Source: Rhodohalobacter sulfatireducens
GTDB taxonomy: Bacteria > Bacteroidota > Rhodothermia > Balneolales > Balneolaceae
Assembly (NCBI RefSeq): GCF_022012475.1
Contig: NZ_JAKLWS010000015.1
Coordinates: 35,962 to 99,961, forward strand
Direction: 5' to 3'
DNA length: 64,000 nucleotides
Made by a program: the position numbers and the translations under genes. Positions 63,904 to 64,000 of this stretch are shown piece after piece (position 1 is the stretch's first letter; the number at the start of each line of letters is the position of its first letter). Under the pieces are notes generated by a model. The model was not told the DNA's origin, ran no database searches, and saw only the letters and a program-made list of their open reading frames with translations.

Positions 63904-64000
63904 TCAGTCGTTAATTTCACTAACCACGCCCGCTCCGACGGTACGTCCGCCTTCGCGAATCGCAAACCGAAGGCCTTTCTCCATCGCCACCGGCTGGATC
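63904..64000 (-). CDS. tuf: elongation factor Tu, C-terminal end only
   Basis: The window end cuts this gene; only the last 31 codons plus the stop are present ([20 protein letters not shown] followed by VSEIND). The sequence is diagnostic for EF-Tu. It lies just before tRNA-Trp. Confidence 0.95.
   Translation of the reverse strand, partial: IQPVAMEKGLRFAIREGGRTVGAGVVSEIND

Overview
The window looks like chromosome of a member of the Balneolota / Rhodothermota / Bacteroidota group (a Balneola- or Gracilimonas-like organism is my guess). The evidence is a GWxTD-domain lipoprotein, a TonB transducer with a C-terminal-only partner domain, an archaeal/eukaryote-type ProRS, a DUF1015-serC pair, many lipoproteins with short Bacteroidota-style lipoboxes, moderate-to-low GC, and many short palindromic repeats between genes. 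The genus is inference; no rRNA lies in the window.

Layout. 1-12.4 kb holds housekeeping genes: a TPR lipoprotein (cut by the window start) behind pyruvate kinase, a GWxTD lipoprotein, a bacilliredoxin, superoxide dismutase, soluble transhydrogenase, a DUF429 protein, aspS, and a LuxR-type regulator whose receiver lacks its phospho-acceptor Asp. 12.5-15.4 kb holds a candidate small RNA, two tandem sugar-transfer-type ATP-grasp genes, and tRNA-Met with a decayed second copy beside it. 15.6-30.6 kb is proS, nnr, a VanZ-like gene, tonB, Nudix and DUF1844, DUF1015 and serC, a rhomboid protease, rlpA, a CrtI-type oxidoreductase, a kinase fusion, and amt-glnK.

30.6-50 kb is the accessory part. It has a broken DUF433/DUF5615 module, exported hydrolases (alpha-L-fucosidase, M81 protein, beta-lactamase-fold enzymes), a remnant of a cytochrome c gene, a small glycan cluster (RmlC-like protein, two duplicated GT2 enzymes, a Gfo/Idh oxidoreductase), an HTTM-like membrane protein, and a same-strand set of nucleoside hydrolase lipoprotein, GRP/ureide-type permease, ribokinase, ADP-ribosylglycohydrolase-fold lipoprotein and SMP-30 lactonase. 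I read this set as a pathway that splits nucleosides or ADP-ribosyl compounds outside the cytoplasm and feeds ribose to ribokinase. It is the best candidate for an undescribed system here.

52.4-64 kb is the conserved tuf-trnW-secE-nusG-rplKAJL-rpoBC cluster on the minus strand, ending in a strong terminator. The rplL-rpoB spacer carries two strong hairpins. There is no CRISPR array, prophage or intact insertion sequence that I can see.
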